Assembly: GCA_023665825.1 (NCBI GenBank)
Contig: JAMPDE010000002.1
Location: 621,834-685,833, forward strand
DNA from: Alistipes senegalensis
Lineage (GTDB): Bacteria; Bacteroidota; Bacteroidia; Bacteroidales; Rikenellaceae
DNA: 64,000 nt
Direction of reading: 5' to 3'
Shown here: positions 25,553 to 35,141 of the stretch, piece by piece
Layout: every line of letters begins with the position of its first letter
Numbering within the stretch: the first letter of the stretch is position 1
The notes under the pieces: generated by a model
What the model saw: only the letters and a program-made list of their open reading frames with translations
Database searches by the model: none
Told to the model about the DNA's origin: nothing
Position numbers and translations under genes: made by a program

Positions 25553-28180
25553 ATGCAAATCGCAGACAAATACGTCCCCGCGCAAATCGAAGGGAAGTGG
25601 TACGAGTATTGGACCGAACACCGGATTTTCCATTCGGAACCCGATGAACGTCAGCCTTATACGATCGTCATTCCGCCGCCCAACGTCACGGGCATGCTGC
25701 ACATGGGGCACATGCTCAACAACACGTTGCAGGACGTATTGGTGCGTCGTGCGCGCATGTCGGGCCGCAACGCCTGCTGGGTGCCGGGCATGGACCACGC
25801 CTCCATCGCGACGGAAGCCAAAGTTGTCGCCATGCTCCACGAGCAGGGCATCGAGAAATCGTCGCTCTCGCGCGAAGAGTTCCTGCGCCACGCATGGGAG
25901 TGGAAAGAGAAATACGGCGGCGTCATCCTCAAACAGCTGCGCAAACTGGGTGCTTCGTGCGACTGGGAGCGCACCTGCTTCACGATGGACGAAGCCCGCA
26001 CGGAGAGCGTCCTGCGCGTGTTCTGCGACCTCTACGAAAAGGGTAAAATCTATCGCGGCGTCCGCATGGTGAACTGGGATCCGGCGGCGAAAACGGCCCT
26101 CTCGGACGAAGAGGTCGTATTCAAGGAGTCGCACGGCAAACTCTACTACCTGCGCTACAAAGTCGAAGGCACGGAACGCTGCATCATCGTGGCGACGACC
26201 CGCCCCGAAACCATTCTGGGCGATACCGCCTTGTGTGTCAACCCCAATGACGAACGCTACAAAGACCTGCCCGTCGATGCGCGGGTCATCGTGCCGCTGG
26301 TAGGCCGTTCGATTCCGGTTATCCGCGACGAATACGTCGACATCGAATTCGGTACCGGCGCACTGAAAGTGACGCCCGCCCACGACGTCAACGACTACAT
26401 GCTGGGCGAAAAATACGGCTTGGAAACCATCGACATCTTCAACGACGACGGCACGATCAACGACAAGGTGGGCCTATACGCGGGCATGGACCGTTTCGAC
26501 CTGCGCAAACGCATCGAAAAAGACTTGGACGAAGCCGGACTGCTCGAAAAGACCGAAGACTACACCAACAACGTAGGCTATTCGGAGCGCACGGGCGTCG
26601 CCATCGAACCGAAGCTCTCGATGCAATGGTTCCTGTCGATGAAAGAGCTGGCCGAACCGGCGACGAAAGCGGTCATGGAGGACAGCATCCGTTTCGTACC
26701 CGAAAAGTACAAGAACACCTACCGCCACTGGATGGAGAACATCAAGGACTGGTGCATCTCTCGCCAGCTGTGGTGGGGGCAGCGCATACCGGCCTACTAC
26801 CTGCCGAAAGGAGGTTTCGTCGTGGCACCGACGGCCGATGAAGCGTTGGAAAAAGCCCGCGCGAAGAGCGGCGACGCATCGCTGCAAATCGGCGATTTGC
26901 GGCAGGACGAAGATGTACTGGACACGTGGTTCTCGTCTTGGCTGTGGCCCATCTCGGTGTTCGACGGCATCCGCAATCCGAACAACCCGGAGGTCAGCTA
27001 CTACTACCCCACCGACGACTTGGTGACGGGCCCCGACATCATCTTCTTCTGGGTGGCACGCATGATTATGGCCGGATACGAATACCGCCACGAAAAACCG
27101 TTCGGGAACGTCTATTTCACGGGCATCGTCCGCGACAAAATCGGCCGCAAGATGTCGAAACAGCTCGGCAACTCGCCCGACCCGCTCGACCTGATCGAAA
27201 AATACGGTGCCGACGGCGTGCGCATCGCCATGCTGATGTCCTCGTCAGCCGGCAACGACGTGATGTTCGACGAAGCACTGTGCGAACAGGGCCGCAATTT
27301 CGGCAATAAGATATGGAACGCCTACCGACTGGTCAACGGCTGGACGGTGGACAACGCCGCCACGCCGAGCGAGAACAACCGGCTGGCGGTCGAATGGTTC
27401 GAGCAGGCACTCGGACGTGCGTTGCGCGAAGTAGAGGAGGATTTCAAGGCCTACCGCATTTCGGAGGCCTGCATGACCGTCTACAAACTGTTCTGGGACG
27501 AGTTCAGCGGGCTCTACTTGGAGATGGTGAAACCGGCCTACGGACAGCCCATCGACGGCCGCACGTTCGACGCGACGCGCGACTTCTTCGACCGGCTGAT
27601 GCGCATGCTGCATCCGTTCATGCCGTTCGTCACCGAAGAAATCTGGCAAGACCTCGCGCCGCGAGCAGCAGGCGAATCCATCTGCGTAGCCCCCATGCCG
27701 GTCGCCGCACCGGAAGATGCACGTGTGCTGGCGCGTTTCGAGCTGGCCCACGAGGTGATTTCGGCCGTGCGCAACATCCGCAACCAAAAAGGACTGGCGC
27801 AGAAAGAGCTGCTGACGTTGCAGGTAATCGCCGACACCAACTACCCCGAAGAATACGCACCGACGATGCGGAAAATGGCCAACTTGGCGGAAATCGAAAC
27901 CGTTACGGAAAAAGACCCGGCAGCGGCAGCGTTCCTCGTCAAGACGACACAGTATTTCGTGCCGATGGGCGGAAAAATCGATGCGGAGGCCGAACGGAAG
28001 AAACTCACGGACGACCTGACCTATTACGAAGGGTTCCTCGCCAGTGTGCTGAAAAAGTTGTCGAACGAACGGTTCGTGCAATCGGCCCCCGAAAAGGTCG
28101 TTGCCAACGAACGGGCGAAGCAGGCCGATGCCGAAGCGAAAATCGCCGCGCTGAAAGCCCAACTCGAAGCCCTGCGATAA
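25553..28180 (+). CDS. valS: Valyl-tRNA synthetase
   Basis: 875 residues, class I synthetase. The HIGH-type motif appears in [15 protein letters not shown] (about 43-57) and the KMSKS motif in [14 protein letters not shown] (about 530). The editing domain lies between them and a C-terminal coiled-coil arm (about 810-875; [24 protein letters not shown]) grips the tRNA. The start at 25553 agrees with the family N-terminus. The next gene begins 1 bp after the stop. Confidence 0.97.
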   Translation: MQIADKYVPAQIEGKWYEYWTEHRIFHSEPDERQPYTIVIPPPNVTGMLHMGHMLNNTLQDVLVRRARMSGRNACWVPGMDHASIATEAKVVAMLHEQGIEKSSLSREEFLRHAWEWKEKYGGVILKQLRKLGASCDWERTCFTMDEARTESVLRVFCDLYEKGKIYRGVRMVNWDPAAKTALSDEEVVFKESHGKLYYLRYKVEGTERCIIVATTRPETILGDTALCVNPNDERYKDLPVDARVIVPLVGRSIPVIRDEYVDIEFGTGALKVTPAHDVNDYMLGEKYGLETIDIFNDDGTINDKVGLYAGMDRFDLRKRIEKDLDEAGLLEKTEDYTNNVGYSERTGVAIEPKLSMQWFLSMKELAEPATKAVMEDSIRFVPEKYKNTYRHWMENIKDWCISRQLWWGQRIPAYYLPKGGFVVAPTADEALEKARAKSGDASLQIGDLRQDEDVLDTWFSSWLWPISVFDGIRNPNNPEVSYYYPTDDLVTGPDIIFFWVARMIMAGYEYRHEKPFGNVYFTGIVRDKIGRKMSKQLGNSPDPLDLIEKYGADGVRIAMLMSSSAGNDVMFDEALCEQGRNFGNKIWNAYRLVNGWTVDNAATPSENNRLAVEWFEQALGRALREVEEDFKAYRISEACMTVYKLFWDEFSGLYLEMVKPAYGQPIDGRTFDATRDFFDRLMRMLHPFMPFVTEEIWQDLAPRAAGESICVAPMPVAAPEDARVLARFELAHEVISAVRNIRNQKGLAQKELLTLQVIADTNYPEEYAPTMRKMANLAEIETVTEKDPAAAAFLVKTTQYFVPMGGKIDAEAERKKLTDDLTYYEGFLASVLKKLSNERFVQSAPEKVVANERAKQADAEAKIAALKAQLEALR

Positions 28181-28181
28181 G

Positions 28182-29120
28182 GTGAAACGGGCATTCATGG
28201 GGAGGATAGCACTGTTAGTCGTCCTGCTGCTTTGCGGAACGACTGCAACGGCTGGATTCGGACGTCCCGAAACGCTCGTTCCACCGGCAGATTCAGAAGA
28301 TACCATCGCGTGGGAACACTATTTCGCAGCATGGGAAGCCGCCGATGCAACCGATGCGCAACTGTGGATCGACCGGTTCAACCACTACTTCAACCGCTCG
28401 CGAAACGCTATTCTGATTTTAGACGACCAAACGACGGCGAACGACGGTGAAACGTTGATTCTGTCCGATTCGACGGGCACTGCGGTAGGGCGCATCGCAC
28501 AGCAAACAACCTACGATGCACCGCTGTTCGGACGAGCCCTCGAAGCGATCGACTGCGGTATCGCCTGCCACCCCGACCGGCTCGATATGCGGTTGGGACG
28601 TGCGGCAGCCTGCCGCTATGCCGAACAGTGGGAAGCATTGGCCACAACGCTCTGCCGATTGCTTGACCGAGCCGAACAAAACGAGGGCGCTTGGCTCGCT
28701 CCCGACGGTTCGCCGCAACCGATCGCTCCGGCGACACTCATTGCCGACTGGTTGCAAAGTTACGTCAGTTCGCTCCTCGATGCGTCGACCTCCGACCCTC
28801 GCAATGCGGCCGATATAGCACTTGAACGGATAGTCGTCCGCGAAACGGAATACTGCCCGACGAGCGCCGTCGCCTGCAACAACCGAGCGGTATGGCTCTC
28901 CTATACCGGAGACCTCGACCAAACACTTCACTGGCTCATCCGCGCTTCGCAGGCCGCCCCCGACGATGCACTGATCGTCTACAACATCGGTTATCTCTAC
29001 GCCATGCACGATAAACGCGAAGAAGCCCGCCGCTGGTGGTCGAAACTGCTCGATTCATCCGACGAATACTACCGGAATGCTGCGGCCGAATCGCTCCGGC
29101 TACTCGATGCCGAACAATGA
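28182..29120 (+). CDS. Exported TPR-containing protein
   Basis: 312 residues. The frame opens with GTG at 28182; an ATG at 28197 (MGRIALLVVLLLCGTTATAG) also gives a good signal peptide. The C-terminal third has TPR-like helices (SAVACNNRAVWLSYTGDLDQTLHWLIRASQAAPDDALIVYNIGYLYAMHDKREEARRWWSKLLDSS). The middle is rich in Ala and Asp with no recognised domain. Probably periplasmic; function unknown. It directly abuts valS and is likely cotranscribed with it. Confidence 0.72.
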   Translation: MKRAFMGRIALLVVLLLCGTTATAGFGRPETLVPPADSEDTIAWEHYFAAWEAADATDAQLWIDRFNHYFNRSRNAILILDDQTTANDGETLILSDSTGTAVGRIAQQTTYDAPLFGRALEAIDCGIACHPDRLDMRLGRAAACRYAEQWEALATTLCRLLDRAEQNEGAWLAPDGSPQPIAPATLIADWLQSYVSSLLDASTSDPRNAADIALERIVVRETEYCPTSAVACNNRAVWLSYTGDLDQTLHWLIRASQAAPDDALIVYNIGYLYAMHDKREEARRWWSKLLDSSDEYYRNAAAESLRLLDAEQ

Positions 29121-29180
29121 GATAGATACAGCAACCCCTCCCCTACGGCTCACGTTATACTTAATTTTCCGTTCAACAGC

Positions 29181-29642
29181 ATGCCCGCAATCACCATCTA
29201 CACCGACGGTTCGGCACTCGGCAATCCGGGTCCGGGCGGCTATGGCATCGTACTGCTTTCGGGGCCGCATCGCAAAGAGCTGTCGCAAGGCTACCGGTTG
29301 ACGACCAACAACCGAATGGAACTGCTGGCAGTCTGCGTCGCGCTCGAAACGCTGCGGTTCGAGGGGTCGGACGTTACGGTCTATTCCGATTCGCGCTACG
29401 TAGTCGACGCCGTGATGAAAGGCTGGGTTTTCGGCTGGGAGAAGAAACGCTACATGAACCGCAAGAATCCCGACCTCTGGAAACGTTTTCTGCGGACCTA
29501 TCGCAAGCATCATGTCCGGTTCGTATGGGTCAAAGGGCATGCTACTACGGTAGAAAACAACCGCTGCGATGAACTGGCGGTCGCGGCGGCCAACGACACC
29601 CCCAATCTGCGGGAGGACACCGGCTACCGTCCCGAAGAATAG
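29181..29642 (+). CDS. rnhA: Ribonuclease HI
   Basis: 153 residues. The catalytic acidic residues are all visible: Asp in IYTDGSALGNPGPGGYG, Glu in RMELLAV, Asp in VYSDSRYVVD and the late Asp in NNRCDELA, with the mobile His in KGHATTVEN. Cleaves RNA in RNA-DNA hybrids. Full length, no extra hybrid-binding domain. Confidence 0.95.
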   Translation: MPAITIYTDGSALGNPGPGGYGIVLLSGPHRKELSQGYRLTTNNRMELLAVCVALETLRFEGSDVTVYSDSRYVVDAVMKGWVFGWEKKRYMNRKNPDLWKRFLRTYRKHHVRFVWVKGHATTVENNRCDELAVAAANDTPNLREDTGYRPEE

Positions 29643-29708
29643 ACGGGCACGAGCTGCAAACAATCCCAAAGAAAACGGGAGATCACAAAGAAAAGGAGCC
29701 CAAAATGG

Positions 29709-30221
29709 CTATTCGGCCGCCGAGTGCCGGAACGAATAGTATTTAGCCACCAAGTAGCTGTAAACGACCGTGATGCCGGTCGTCAGCACTTTCGACGGCG
29801 TAGGCCAGATACCGCACACCTCCACGAAGAATTTCAATCCGCTGTAAGTCAATGCGATGGAACCCGCTACCGAAACGACGTAGCGTCCCAGTTGCGTTGG
29901 CGTCCGCAAAGGCGAAAACCGAAAGACGACCATGCGGTTCAGCCAAAATCCGACGAAAAACGTAATGGGGAAAACCACTCCCAACGCGGCGATATGCGGC
30001 GAGAGCACCACGAATCCCAAATCGAAATAACGGTGCGCAACCACGTAATTGTAAATCAGGAAATAGCACAGCGGGTCGAGCACCAGATAATTCAATCCGC
30101 CGCAGACGGCGTACCGGAAAGTCTGAAGCGGCAAAAACGCCCTGACCGGCCGGATGTAGAAGCGGTCGATCAAGGCGATTATTGCATCGGCAAGGCGCAT
30201 CAACGGGCGGAATAGACCCAA
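29709..30221 (-). CDS. GtrA-family membrane protein
   Basis: 170 residues, four predicted membrane helices and the GtrA start pattern FLPLQTFRYAVCGGLNYLVLDPLCYFLIYNY, then FFVGFWLNRMVVF. GtrA proteins are thought to flip or position polyprenyl-linked sugars made by GtrB-like glycosyltransferases; a DPM1/GtrB-like enzyme is encoded at 10276, far from here. It overlaps the HU/SPOR gene by 22 bp and is the last gene of the ribE operon. Confidence 0.88.
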   Translation of the reverse strand: MGLFRPLMRLADAIIALIDRFYIRPVRAFLPLQTFRYAVCGGLNYLVLDPLCYFLIYNYVVAHRYFDLGFVVLSPHIAALGVVFPITFFVGFWLNRMVVFRFSPLRTPTQLGRYVVSVAGSIALTYSGLKFFVEVCGIWPTPSKVLTTGITVVYSYLVAKYYSFRHSAAE

Positions 30222-31147
30222 AGTTCGGAGAACGTCTCACGCTGCTCGCGCATGAAATTGCGCGCCGTCATCTCGTTCTCCGAAACGTAACACGAAACCA
30301 TGAACCGATCGCCCAAACGGTAAATCGCATAATTCAAATCGGCCTGCCGACGGGCGAAAAGTTTTTTCGCATTTTCGGCATTTTCGCGCGTCTGAAACAC
30401 GCCCAATACCACGTAATGACGCCCCGAAACGGGAACGGACAACTCGATGGATTCGGCCGGTTGCTTCGGAGTCGAAATCGGGCCGACAGTCGGTCGGCTC
30501 GAAGCGGAAACGGCAGTCTGTTCAGCGGTCGGCACGGCAATCGGTTCTGCCACCTGCGCAGAATCCCGCACCACCGTCGTCGAATCCGCGACGACCGGAG
30601 CCGTCGGCACGACGGACATCCCCGTCGGTGTAACTTCGGCGATTTGCATTTCGGTCGGACGGTCGAAATGGGTCTGCATCAGATAATACCCGATGACGAG
30701 CGCGGCGGCGACAATGGCCGCGACCCCGAGCACCATTACCCAATCGACGCATCCCCTGCGGCGCAAACGCATCGGAGCACGCCCCTGCGGATTCAGACGA
30801 CGCTCGAATTCCGACACAGGCGTAAAACTTTTGAATTTCAAGGTTCCGACCCCTGCAACCGTGAGGACTTCATCCTGCCGGGTCTGTTCCAACCACCGGT
30901 CGTACACCGCGCGGGCCGCATCCGCGTCGCACGAAGCGGCACGGGCAATCATATCGACCAACGACTCGCCCCGCTCCTGCGACGTGAAATCGACGCGCCG
31001 ATAAGGCGGCTGCACCCATCGCTTCGAGAGCTGTTCGGCTCCCTGAAACACTACGTACAGCGACCCGACGTTCGGCAGGTAAATATCTCCGCCGCTTGCC
31101 AAACGGTTGGCAATCAACCGCGAAACCTGTTCTACCATCTGACTCAT
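30200..31147 (-). CDS. HU-like domain / SPOR domain membrane protein
   Basis: 315 residues. The N-terminal prokaryotic HU-CCDC81-like domain (about 1-75; IANRLASGGDIYLPNVGSLYVVFQG) is followed by a linker, a membrane helix (about 135-155; WVMVLGVAAIVAAALVIGYYL), a Ser/Thr/Pro/Val-rich periplasmic spacer and a C-terminal SPOR domain (about 240-315; HYVVLGVFQTRENAENAKKLFARR). SPOR binds denuded peptidoglycan at division sites, so this is probably a division-associated protein. It overlaps lgt by 4 bp. Confidence 0.86.
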   Translation of the reverse strand: MSQMVEQVSRLIANRLASGGDIYLPNVGSLYVVFQGAEQLSKRWVQPPYRRVDFTSQERGESLVDMIARAASCDADAARAVYDRWLEQTRQDEVLTVAGVGTLKFKSFTPVSEFERRLNPQGRAPMRLRRRGCVDWVMVLGVAAIVAAALVIGYYLMQTHFDRPTEMQIAEVTPTGMSVVPTAPVVADSTTVVRDSAQVAEPIAVPTAEQTAVSASSRPTVGPISTPKQPAESIELSVPVSGRHYVVLGVFQTRENAENAKKLFARRQADLNYAIYRLGDRFMVSCYVSENEMTARNFMREQRETFSELWVYSAR

Positions 31148-32004
31148 CGTTTTCCTTTTTTATTCATTGATATTTCCGCTTTCTCCGTTCGGGTTGTATA
31201 CCGGCAAGCCCGCACGATCATCCAAATGCCCAGCACGACGAACGGAATGCTCAACCATTGGCCCATGTCGAGCATCCACCCCACCTCGAACGCTTCCTGC
31301 TCGGTCTTGATGAACTCCAAGAAAAAACGCGTGAGGAAGACGCCGAGCAAACCGACGCCGAAAAGCAATCCGGGACGCCGCCTGCCCATGTCTTTCGCAT
31401 AGTACAGCCAGCACAGTACGCCGAACGTCAGCAGATAGCACAACGCCTCGTAAATCTGGGTCGGATGCACCGCCGCAGGCGCATACTCGTATACCCATTT
31501 ATGCGAGCGCACGAATTCGAATCCCCAAGGCAGCGAGGTCGCCGTACCGAAAATCTCGGAATTGAACAGATTTCCGAGCCGCACGATCGCACCGCCGATA
31601 CCCACCGGAATCATAATTCGGTCCAACGACCAGATGTAAGGCAATCTGTTTTTGCGCGAAAAGAGCCACAGGCCGATCAGCAACCCGATAGCCGCGCCGT
31701 GACTGGCCAGTCCGCCATCGCGAAAGCCCGTGATAATCGTCCAAGGCCGTTGCAGGTACTCCATCGGGTCGTAGAACAGGCAATGCCCCAACCGGGCCCC
31801 GAGAATCGTCGCCAGCGTACCGTAGAGAAAGACCGATTCGGCGACCGACGCCGGCAAGCCCTCGCGTTTGCAGAAGTTGTTGAAAAACTGCGCCCCGACG
31901 AGAATCGCCAACGCCCACATCAGGCCGTAATAACGGATATCCAACGACCCGATGGAAAAAAACACCGGATCGAAATTCCAAACGACGGATAAAAACGGTA
32001 CCAT
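31144..32004 (-). CDS. lgt: Prolipoprotein diacylglyceryl transferase
   Basis: 286 residues, about seven membrane helices. Signatures GLASHGAAIGLLIGLW and GGAIVRLGNLFNSEIFG (with the essential Arg and Glu) identify Lgt, which adds diacylglycerol to the lipobox Cys of prolipoproteins; several such substrates are encoded in this window. The start ATG directly follows the histidine-kinase stop with no spacer, so translation is coupled. Confidence 0.96.
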   Translation of the reverse strand: MVPFLSVVWNFDPVFFSIGSLDIRYYGLMWALAILVGAQFFNNFCKREGLPASVAESVFLYGTLATILGARLGHCLFYDPMEYLQRPWTIITGFRDGGLASHGAAIGLLIGLWLFSRKNRLPYIWSLDRIMIPVGIGGAIVRLGNLFNSEIFGTATSLPWGFEFVRSHKWVYEYAPAAVHPTQIYEALCYLLTFGVLCWLYYAKDMGRRRPGLLFGVGLLGVFLTRFFLEFIKTEQEAFEVGWMLDMGQWLSIPFVVLGIWMIVRACRYTTRTEKAEISMNKKGKR

Positions 32005-33069
32005 TTATTTAATGTCTTGTATTTCCACTTTTTTGAGCGTGAACGAGAACGTACTGCCGGCCCCCAGTTCGCTGCGCACCGAAATGCGCTCGCCGTGCGC
32101 CTCGATGATATGTTTCACGATAGCCAGTCCGAGTCCCGTACCGCCCTGCTCGCGCGAACGGCCTTTGTCCGTGCGGTAAAAACGCTCGAACACGCGCGGC
32201 AAATCCTCCTTGCCGATGCCCTGCCCGTTGTCCTCGACCTCGACCAGAATCCGGTCGAGCATGTCGCGGAAGCGGATGCGGGTCGCGCCGCCCTCCTTGC
32301 CGTAACGAATCGAGTTGATAATCAGATTGACCAGCACCTGCCCGATGTAATGCTTGTCGGCCTGCACCCAAAAAACCGACGGCAGGTTCTCGGCCCCCTT
32401 GACCGAAATCGCGATGTGCTTGCGGTCGGCCTCCATTTCGGCCTGCTCGGCAATCTCTTTGGCCAACGCCACGATGTCGAATTTTTCCAGTTCGAGCTGG
32501 TTCATGTTGCTTTCCAGCTTGGAAATCGTGTCCAGATCGTTGACGATGTTGATGAGACGGTCGATGCTCTTTTCGCTCCGTTCGAGGTACTTGCGGTTGA
32601 TGAGTTCGTCCTCCAATCCGCCATCCAGCAAGGTCGAGATGTAGCCCTGAATGTTGAAAATCGGGGTTTTCAGCTCGTGGGCGACATTGCCCAGATACTG
32701 TTTGCGGAAGTGCTCGGACTCTTTCAGACGGGCGATTTCGCGGTCGTTGGTGTCGGCCCATGCCGTAAGTTCCTCGCCGATGTTCTCGACCCGTTTGTCG
32801 CGCAGTTCGGAGAAAATCTCGCGGGTATGCACGTCGCGCGAAAGAACGATGGAATAGATCGGCTTCAACTTGTAAGCCACGTACTTGCGGATGATGAAGA
32901 GCGCGACGAGCGTGACGAGCAAGAATGTCCCGACCGCTACTGCCGCTGCGTAGAACCAGCGCAGCGATACGCCCTGCGCGTGCATCGCGAACAATACGCC
33001 GCCGACAATCAGTGTCGCCAGCAGGCCGATCCAGCACGAAGCCCCTTCTTTGGTTTTGACGGTTATCAT
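32005..33069 (-). CDS. PhoR-type sensor histidine kinase, no adjacent regulator
   Basis: 354 residues. Two N-terminal membrane helices (about 12-30 and 38-61) enclose only a very short external loop, so sensing is probably within the membrane or by partners. HisKA has the phospho-acceptor His131 in NVAHELKTPIFNIQGY; HATPase_c has the N box (LVNLIINSIRYG), G1 (VEDNGQGIG) and G2 (GTGLGLAIVKHI). No response regulator is next to it. The start at 33069 excludes an upstream extension that overlaps ribE. It lies 2 bp after ribE and abuts lgt. Confidence 0.92.
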   Translation of the reverse strand: MITVKTKEGASCWIGLLATLIVGGVLFAMHAQGVSLRWFYAAAVAVGTFLLVTLVALFIIRKYVAYKLKPIYSIVLSRDVHTREIFSELRDKRVENIGEELTAWADTNDREIARLKESEHFRKQYLGNVAHELKTPIFNIQGYISTLLDGGLEDELINRKYLERSEKSIDRLINIVNDLDTISKLESNMNQLELEKFDIVALAKEIAEQAEMEADRKHIAISVKGAENLPSVFWVQADKHYIGQVLVNLIINSIRYGKEGGATRIRFRDMLDRILVEVEDNGQGIGKEDLPRVFERFYRTDKGRSREQGGTGLGLAIVKHIIEAHGERISVRSELGAGSTFSFTLKKVEIQDIK

Positions 33070-33071
33070 GG

Positions 33072-33665
33072 TTACTTGTAATTTTGCATCAGACGAGCGA
33101 TGTATTTGCCCACGATGTCGAACTCCAAATTGACCGTCGAGCCGGGCTCGATGCGGCAGAAATTGGTGTGCTCGAACGTATAGGGAATAATGGCGACGCG
33201 GAACGACGAGGGTCGTGAATCGCAGACGGTCAGGCTGACGCCGTTGACCGCGACGGAGCCTTTCTCGACGGTGCACAACCCGCCGCCCTGCGGCTCGTAC
33301 TCGAACGTGAAGTACCAGCTGCCGTCGGCGTCCTCGCGGGCCGTGCAACGGGCCGTCTGGTCGACATGCCCCTGCACGATATGGCCGTCGAGCAGCGCAT
33401 CGGGCTTCATCGACCGTTCGAGGTTGACCAAATCGCCCACCTGCAACGCGCCGAGATTGCTCCGTTCGAGCGTCTCTTTCATGGCGGTGACAGTGTAGGT
33501 GTCGCCCTCGATATCAACGACGGTAAGGCACACGCCGTTATGCGCCACGCTCTGGTCGATTTTCAATTCGTGCGCAAACGCGGCGCGCAGCGTGAAATCC
33601 TTGTTTTGGCGGTCGGAACGGATCGCGACGACCTCGCCCATACCCTCGACAATTCCCGAAAACAT
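33072..33665 (-). CDS. ribE: Riboflavin synthase
   Basis: 197 residues, made of two lumazine-binding beta-barrel repeats (about 1-97 and 98-190): MFSGIVEGMGEV, then VAHNGVCLTVVDI in the first and GHIVQGHVDQTA, then VAVNGVSLTVCDS in the second. It dismutates two 6,7-dimethyl-8-ribityllumazine to riboflavin. First gene of the operon that continues through the kinase, lgt, HU/SPOR and gtrA. I found no consensus promoter box just upstream. Confidence 0.95.
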   Translation of the reverse strand: MFSGIVEGMGEVVAIRSDRQNKDFTLRAAFAHELKIDQSVAHNGVCLTVVDIEGDTYTVTAMKETLERSNLGALQVGDLVNLERSMKPDALLDGHIVQGHVDQTARCTAREDADGSWYFTFEYEPQGGGLCTVEKGSVAVNGVSLTVCDSRPSSFRVAIIPYTFEHTNFCRIEPGSTVNLEFDIVGKYIARLMQNYK

Positions 33666-33755
33666 TTTTATTAAATAACTATAATCTAATTTCTGCTGCG
33701 TACTTATATGCGGCTCTTCGAGCCGCGCGGGCCGAAGCCTCCGTCGCGCTTCTAT

Positions 33756-33841
33756 GGGTCAGAGCGCTTCCGACCTCCCGAAACCAAACGACCGTCCTTT
33801 GCGCCTAAATCCGCTTTCTTAAAGCGGCGTTCTTAACGGGG
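33756..33841 (-). repeat. Terminator-like repeat, copy 1 (after the S24-like regulator)
   Basis: Read on the minus strand it starts at the regulator's stop with two hairpins whose loops are AAG (AACG-type and CCGCTTT/AAAGCGG arms), then TTTAGGCGC, GGACG, CGTTTG, and GGTCGGAAGCGCTCTGACCC. The same order is found after typA (35410-35482) and in part at 35142-35205. A further hairpin GCGGCTC/GAGCCGC lies at 33712-33728. Confidence 0.6.
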
Positions 33842-34468
33842 TCAATCGTTCAAAACCAGCTTGGCCTTGACCTTGTAGACCCGCTGCACGTCGCTGCGGT
33901 TCACGACGATGTCGTCGAAGTGCTCCTTGTCGCCCGGCACGAGCCGCAACCGCTCCCCGTCCTCGACGGAACGGACGATACGCAAAGTTACGATTTTTTC
34001 GCTGACAATCACATATTCACCGCCGGGAATTATCGCGTCGAGCTCGACGGCCTGCAACAACACGACGGTTCCGGCCGGAACGACGCCGCCCATAGCCCGC
34101 CCGCCGTAACACATGGCGAAATCGCACGCGCCGACCATCGGCAGAAACAGATAATCGTCCGGCTTCAGCTCGGAGATACGGCCGATTTCCTTTTCGGCGT
34201 CGGCCTTATAATAGGGAATCGGCACGTGTTTGTCCAGCTCGGCGAACATGTGGCCCTCGCCGGTGAGAAGCCACAACTTGTCGATTTGCGGGAATTTGGC
34301 GACGACGTGCTCGGCCAAATCGAGCGAAATGCCGTTGTTTCCGCGCTTGATCTGGTAGAGGTTCTCGCCGCGCGCAAGACCGATATAACGAGCAAAATAG
34401 TTGGTGGACATATTCGCCCAATGGATTACGGCCTCCATCCGCTCCCAATTATTCAGCTTTTTTTTCAT
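33842..34468 (-). CDS. HTH transcriptional regulator with S24/LexA-like C-terminal domain
   Basis: 208 residues. An N-terminal XRE-type HTH (about 8-70; TNYFARYIGLARGENLYQIKRGNNGISLDLAEHVVAKFP) and a C-terminal LexA/CI-like fold (about 105-200). The region where the catalytic Ser is expected reads GACDFAMCYGGRAMGGVVPAG, with no obvious Ser-Lys dyad, so autocleavage is unlikely. Proteins of this build are common in Bacteroidales and resemble phage CI-like repressors. The gene is divergent from tRNA-Arg, 43 bp away, and is followed by the terminator-like repeat. Confidence 0.8.
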   Translation of the reverse strand: MKKKLNNWERMEAVIHWANMSTNYFARYIGLARGENLYQIKRGNNGISLDLAEHVVAKFPQIDKLWLLTGEGHMFAELDKHVPIPYYKADAEKEIGRISELKPDDYLFLPMVGACDFAMCYGGRAMGGVVPAGTVVLLQAVELDAIIPGGEYVIVSEKIVTLRIVRSVEDGERLRLVPGDKEHFDDIVVNRSDVQRVYKVKAKLVLND

Positions 34469-34493
34469 TTTTTTTGTTTCGATAAAAAATTTT

Positions 34494-34505
34494 TCGCACC
34501 TTTGC
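34494..34505 (+). promoter_or_regulatory. Promoter of tRNA-Arg
   Basis: CACCTTTGC close to the TAnnTTTG consensus, 7 to 18 bp before the tRNA 5' end, downstream of an AT-rich stretch. Confidence 0.6.
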
Positions 34506-34511
34506 GCATCC

Positions 34512-34583
34512 GGTCCCGTAGTTCAATGGATAGAATACAAGATTCCGGTTCTTACGATATGGGTTCGATTCCCGTCGGGACTA
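34512..34583 (+). tRNA. tRNA-Arg (CCG anticodon)
   Basis: 72 nt. Acceptor GGTCCCG/CGGGACT has one G-U pair; the anticodon stem AAGA/TCTT presents TTCCGGT, anticodon CCG; the T arm has GGGTTCGATTCCC. CCA is not encoded. Confidence 0.93.
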
Positions 34584-34772
34584 CTTCTGACACAAGTGCA
34601 TACGAGCGATGCACTTGTGTTTTTTCATTCGGACGATCTGCTGTTCGGCCCCGCCGGGTACCGCTCGCAGACGATGTTCCGACGTCCGGGAGCATCCCGC
34701 GTTTTTCGTAAGGAGAGCGCTATGACACAATACAACAAAAATAGCAACAATTTTCGTTTTATCCATGCGCAA
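34581..34772 (-). CDS. Possible short ORF beside element A (weak)
   Basis: 63 codons, MRMDKTKIVAIFVVLCHSALL at the start, which looks like a short membrane or export segment, then a basic tail that runs back over the tRNA-Arg terminator. It is listed because, on this strand, it begins 60 bp after the 168-bp element A and is preceded by AGGATTTTTCCCG, matching AGGATTTCCCG before the small peptide gene beside element B. The downstream part is not convincing and the gene may be decayed or not real. A 27-codon plus-strand ORF (34722-34805) with AAGGAG before it competes for the same stretch. Confidence 0.25.
   Translation of the reverse strand: MRMDKTKIVAIFVVLCHSALLTKNAGCSRTSEHRLRAVPGGAEQQIVRMKKHKCIARMHLCQK
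34590..34626 (+). terminator. Terminator of tRNA-Arg
   Basis: 12-bp perfect stem ACACAAGTGCAT/ATGCACTTGTGT, 7-nt loop, T run. Confidence 0.9.
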
Positions 34773-34831
34773 AGCGGGAAAAATCCTTGTTCCGAACGGG
34801 AATAACGCAGGATTGCGACCGAACAGAACAC

Positions 34832-34999
34832 AAAAAAGGCGCGGACAAAACTTTTATCCGTCTTCAAGGTCTTGGACAACCCACACGATAAGACAAAAGA
34901 TAATGCCCGCGCACCAACGCGAGCACCAACTTTTCATCTTTATCGTGTTCTAAACGTCCAAGTTTTGAAGACAAAAAGAAAAAGTCAATGCGCTTTTTT
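34832..34999. repeat. 168-bp hairpin element, copy A
   Basis: Bounded by AAAAAAGGCGC and GCGCTTTTTT. Inside, arms GTCTTCAA/TTGAAGAC and CTTGGAC/GTCCAAG (34860-34877 against 34956-34972) are separated by a small internal loop; then ACACGAT/ATCGTGT, a one-sided bulge AAGACAA, AAGAT/ATCTT, and a top hairpin CGCG/CGCG. Same length, ends and plan as copy B at 38577-38744, with different arm sequences. On the minus strand a box TATATTTGC at 35090-35098 would transcribe it. Confidence 0.7.
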
Positions 35000-35089
35000 A
35001 TGTTTTGGATGCCGCACGCCCGCACGGAACGCCGACACCGAAAGTTTTCTAAATCATCGTTTTACCATAAGCCGATACAATAATATATT

Positions 35090-35098
35090 GCAAATATA
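35090..35098 (-). promoter_or_regulatory. Candidate promoter reading into element A
   Basis: TATATTTGC fits TAnnTTTG on the minus strand, about 90 bp before element A. No clear -33 TTTG was seen. Confidence 0.35.
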
Positions 35099-35141
35099 CG
35101 AAAATTTGAGGAGTTCGATGTAAGAAAAGAGAAATTTTTCA

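Noticed and set aside
33712-33728. Hairpin GCGGCTC/GAGCCGC as a separate terminator
   Set aside because: No T run follows on either strand; it may belong to the repeat beside it.
34722-34805. 27-codon plus-strand ORF with AAGGAG upstream
   Set aside because: Shine-Dalgarno sites are not informative in Bacteroidota, the peptide is polar and featureless, and there is no second copy beside element B; kept only as a note under the competing minus-strand ORF.
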